DNA of 64,000 bases from the NCBI RefSeq assembly GCF_002305875.1, contig NZ_CP022098.1:3906001-3970000 (forward strand), given 5' to 3'. How positions within the stretch are numbered: position 1 is the stretch's first letter; the number at the start of each line of letters is the position of its first letter. The notes under the pieces were generated by a model that saw nothing but the letters and a program-made list of their open reading frames with translations, was not told the origin of the DNA and did no database searches. Below are positions 63,621 through 64,000 of the stretch, piece by piece. This stretch comes from Cystobacter fuscus (GTDB taxonomy: Bacteria > Myxococcota > Myxococcia > Myxococcales > Myxococcaceae). The translations under genes were made by a program, and so were the position numbers.

Positions 63621-63813
63621 GCGGCGCCTTCTACCGGCTTTGCCCCGCCCCTGTCTCGGCCCATGCCTGCCCGCCGTCTCATTCTTCGGGGCGGTGAACC
63701 GTTTCCACTCGGGCTCCCCGGGGTAGGCGTCCAGGCGACATGGCGGGGGGACGACAGGGGAACTCAGTCTGAATTTGACCCTGTCGACAGGGAGGGCTTA
63801 ACTCGGCTCCGCG

Positions 63814-64000
63814 ATGGGCGCCGAGGAAACCCTCTTTCAGCGTTTTGGCAAGGAGTTCTCGAAGGGCACGGTTCTCTTCCGCGAGGGAGAGGCGGGTCGG
63901 GAGATGTTCGTCCTGCAATCAGGGCGGATCGCCATCTCCAAGCGCGTGCGCGACGAGGAGAAGATGCTGGCGGTGCTCGGGCCCGGCGAGTTCTTCGGGG
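63814..64000 (+). CDS. Cyclic-nucleotide-binding domain protein (partial, N-terminus)
   Basis: 62 residues are visible from ATG 63814. FSKGTVLFREGEAGREMFVL then GRIAISK and LGPGEFFG are the start of a CRP/FNR-type cNMP-binding beta barrel. What follows the barrel is outside the window, so a transcription factor, a signalling protein or a stand-alone binder are all possible. Divergent from purM. Confidence 0.85.
   Translation, partial: MGAEETLFQRFGKEFSKGTVLFREGEAGREMFVLQSGRIAISKRVRDEEKMLAVLGPGEFFG

Overview
The window is high-GC DNA (most codons end in G or C) with the gene content of a myxobacterium (Myxococcota). The signs are a multidomain PAS/GAF histidine kinase, a Ser/Thr kinase with a long C-terminal repeat region, secreted lipoproteins, TIGR02270 HEAT proteins, an orphan VgrG effector island and terpene biosynthesis. 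An Archangiaceae/Cystobacter-like origin is my guess; no rRNA or other decisive marker is present.

1-2367: the edge of a likely isonitrile-lipopeptide cluster. A FcoT/ScoD-type thioesterase (cut by the window start) lies 6 bp behind a ScoE/Rv0097-type non-haem iron oxidase, with a LysR regulator divergent from them. 2478-9784: M20 peptidase lipoprotein, PAS/GAF histidine kinase, TerB-like protein and an FAD amine oxidase lipoprotein. 9910-18562: a decayed DUF417 gene, an ECF-like sigma factor, a secreted GH5-Fn3-CBM2 enzyme preceded by two 70-bp direct repeats, an aldo/keto reductase, a Ser/Thr kinase and a lipoprotein. 18824-23520: a P450, class I terpene synthase and GT1 glycosyltransferase operon (probable glycosylated terpenoid), followed by a convergent LCM-type methyltransferase. 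23661-30246: a Tat-exported amidase, a small Cys-rich lipoprotein, an unknown 302-aa protein, a YopT-like (C58) cysteine protease, and a DUF1330/NTF2-like pair with a divergent LysR gene.

30871-50527: a type VI secretion (T6SS) cargo island without T6SS core genes. Two divergent vgrG genes are followed on the + strand by a LysM-amidohydrolase, a possible partner protein, DUF2169, a DUF4150 PAAR-like protein, DUF1877, a TIGR02270 HEAT protein, a ketosynthase-like protein, an AHH nuclease and Imm11. A tandem duplication (42088-45659 and 45660-49235) copied the HEAT C-terminus, ketosynthase-like, AHH and Imm11 genes. It created an in-frame chimeric gene at 45549; the second ketosynthase-like and AHH copies carry frameshifts. 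An Imm49-like gene and a DUF6484-like gene end the island.

50722-57956 (- strand): a six-gene catabolic operon with two class III aminotransferases, an aldehyde dehydrogenase, both subunits of a CoA-transferase and a thiolase; it probably converts an amino acid or diamine to acyl-CoA. 58231-63620 (- strand): housekeeping genes murQ, rpmB, a phytoene-desaturase-like oxidoreductase, bpt, purN and purM. The window ends inside a cyclic-nucleotide-binding protein gene. Most other long open frames are antisense shadows caused by the GC bias.
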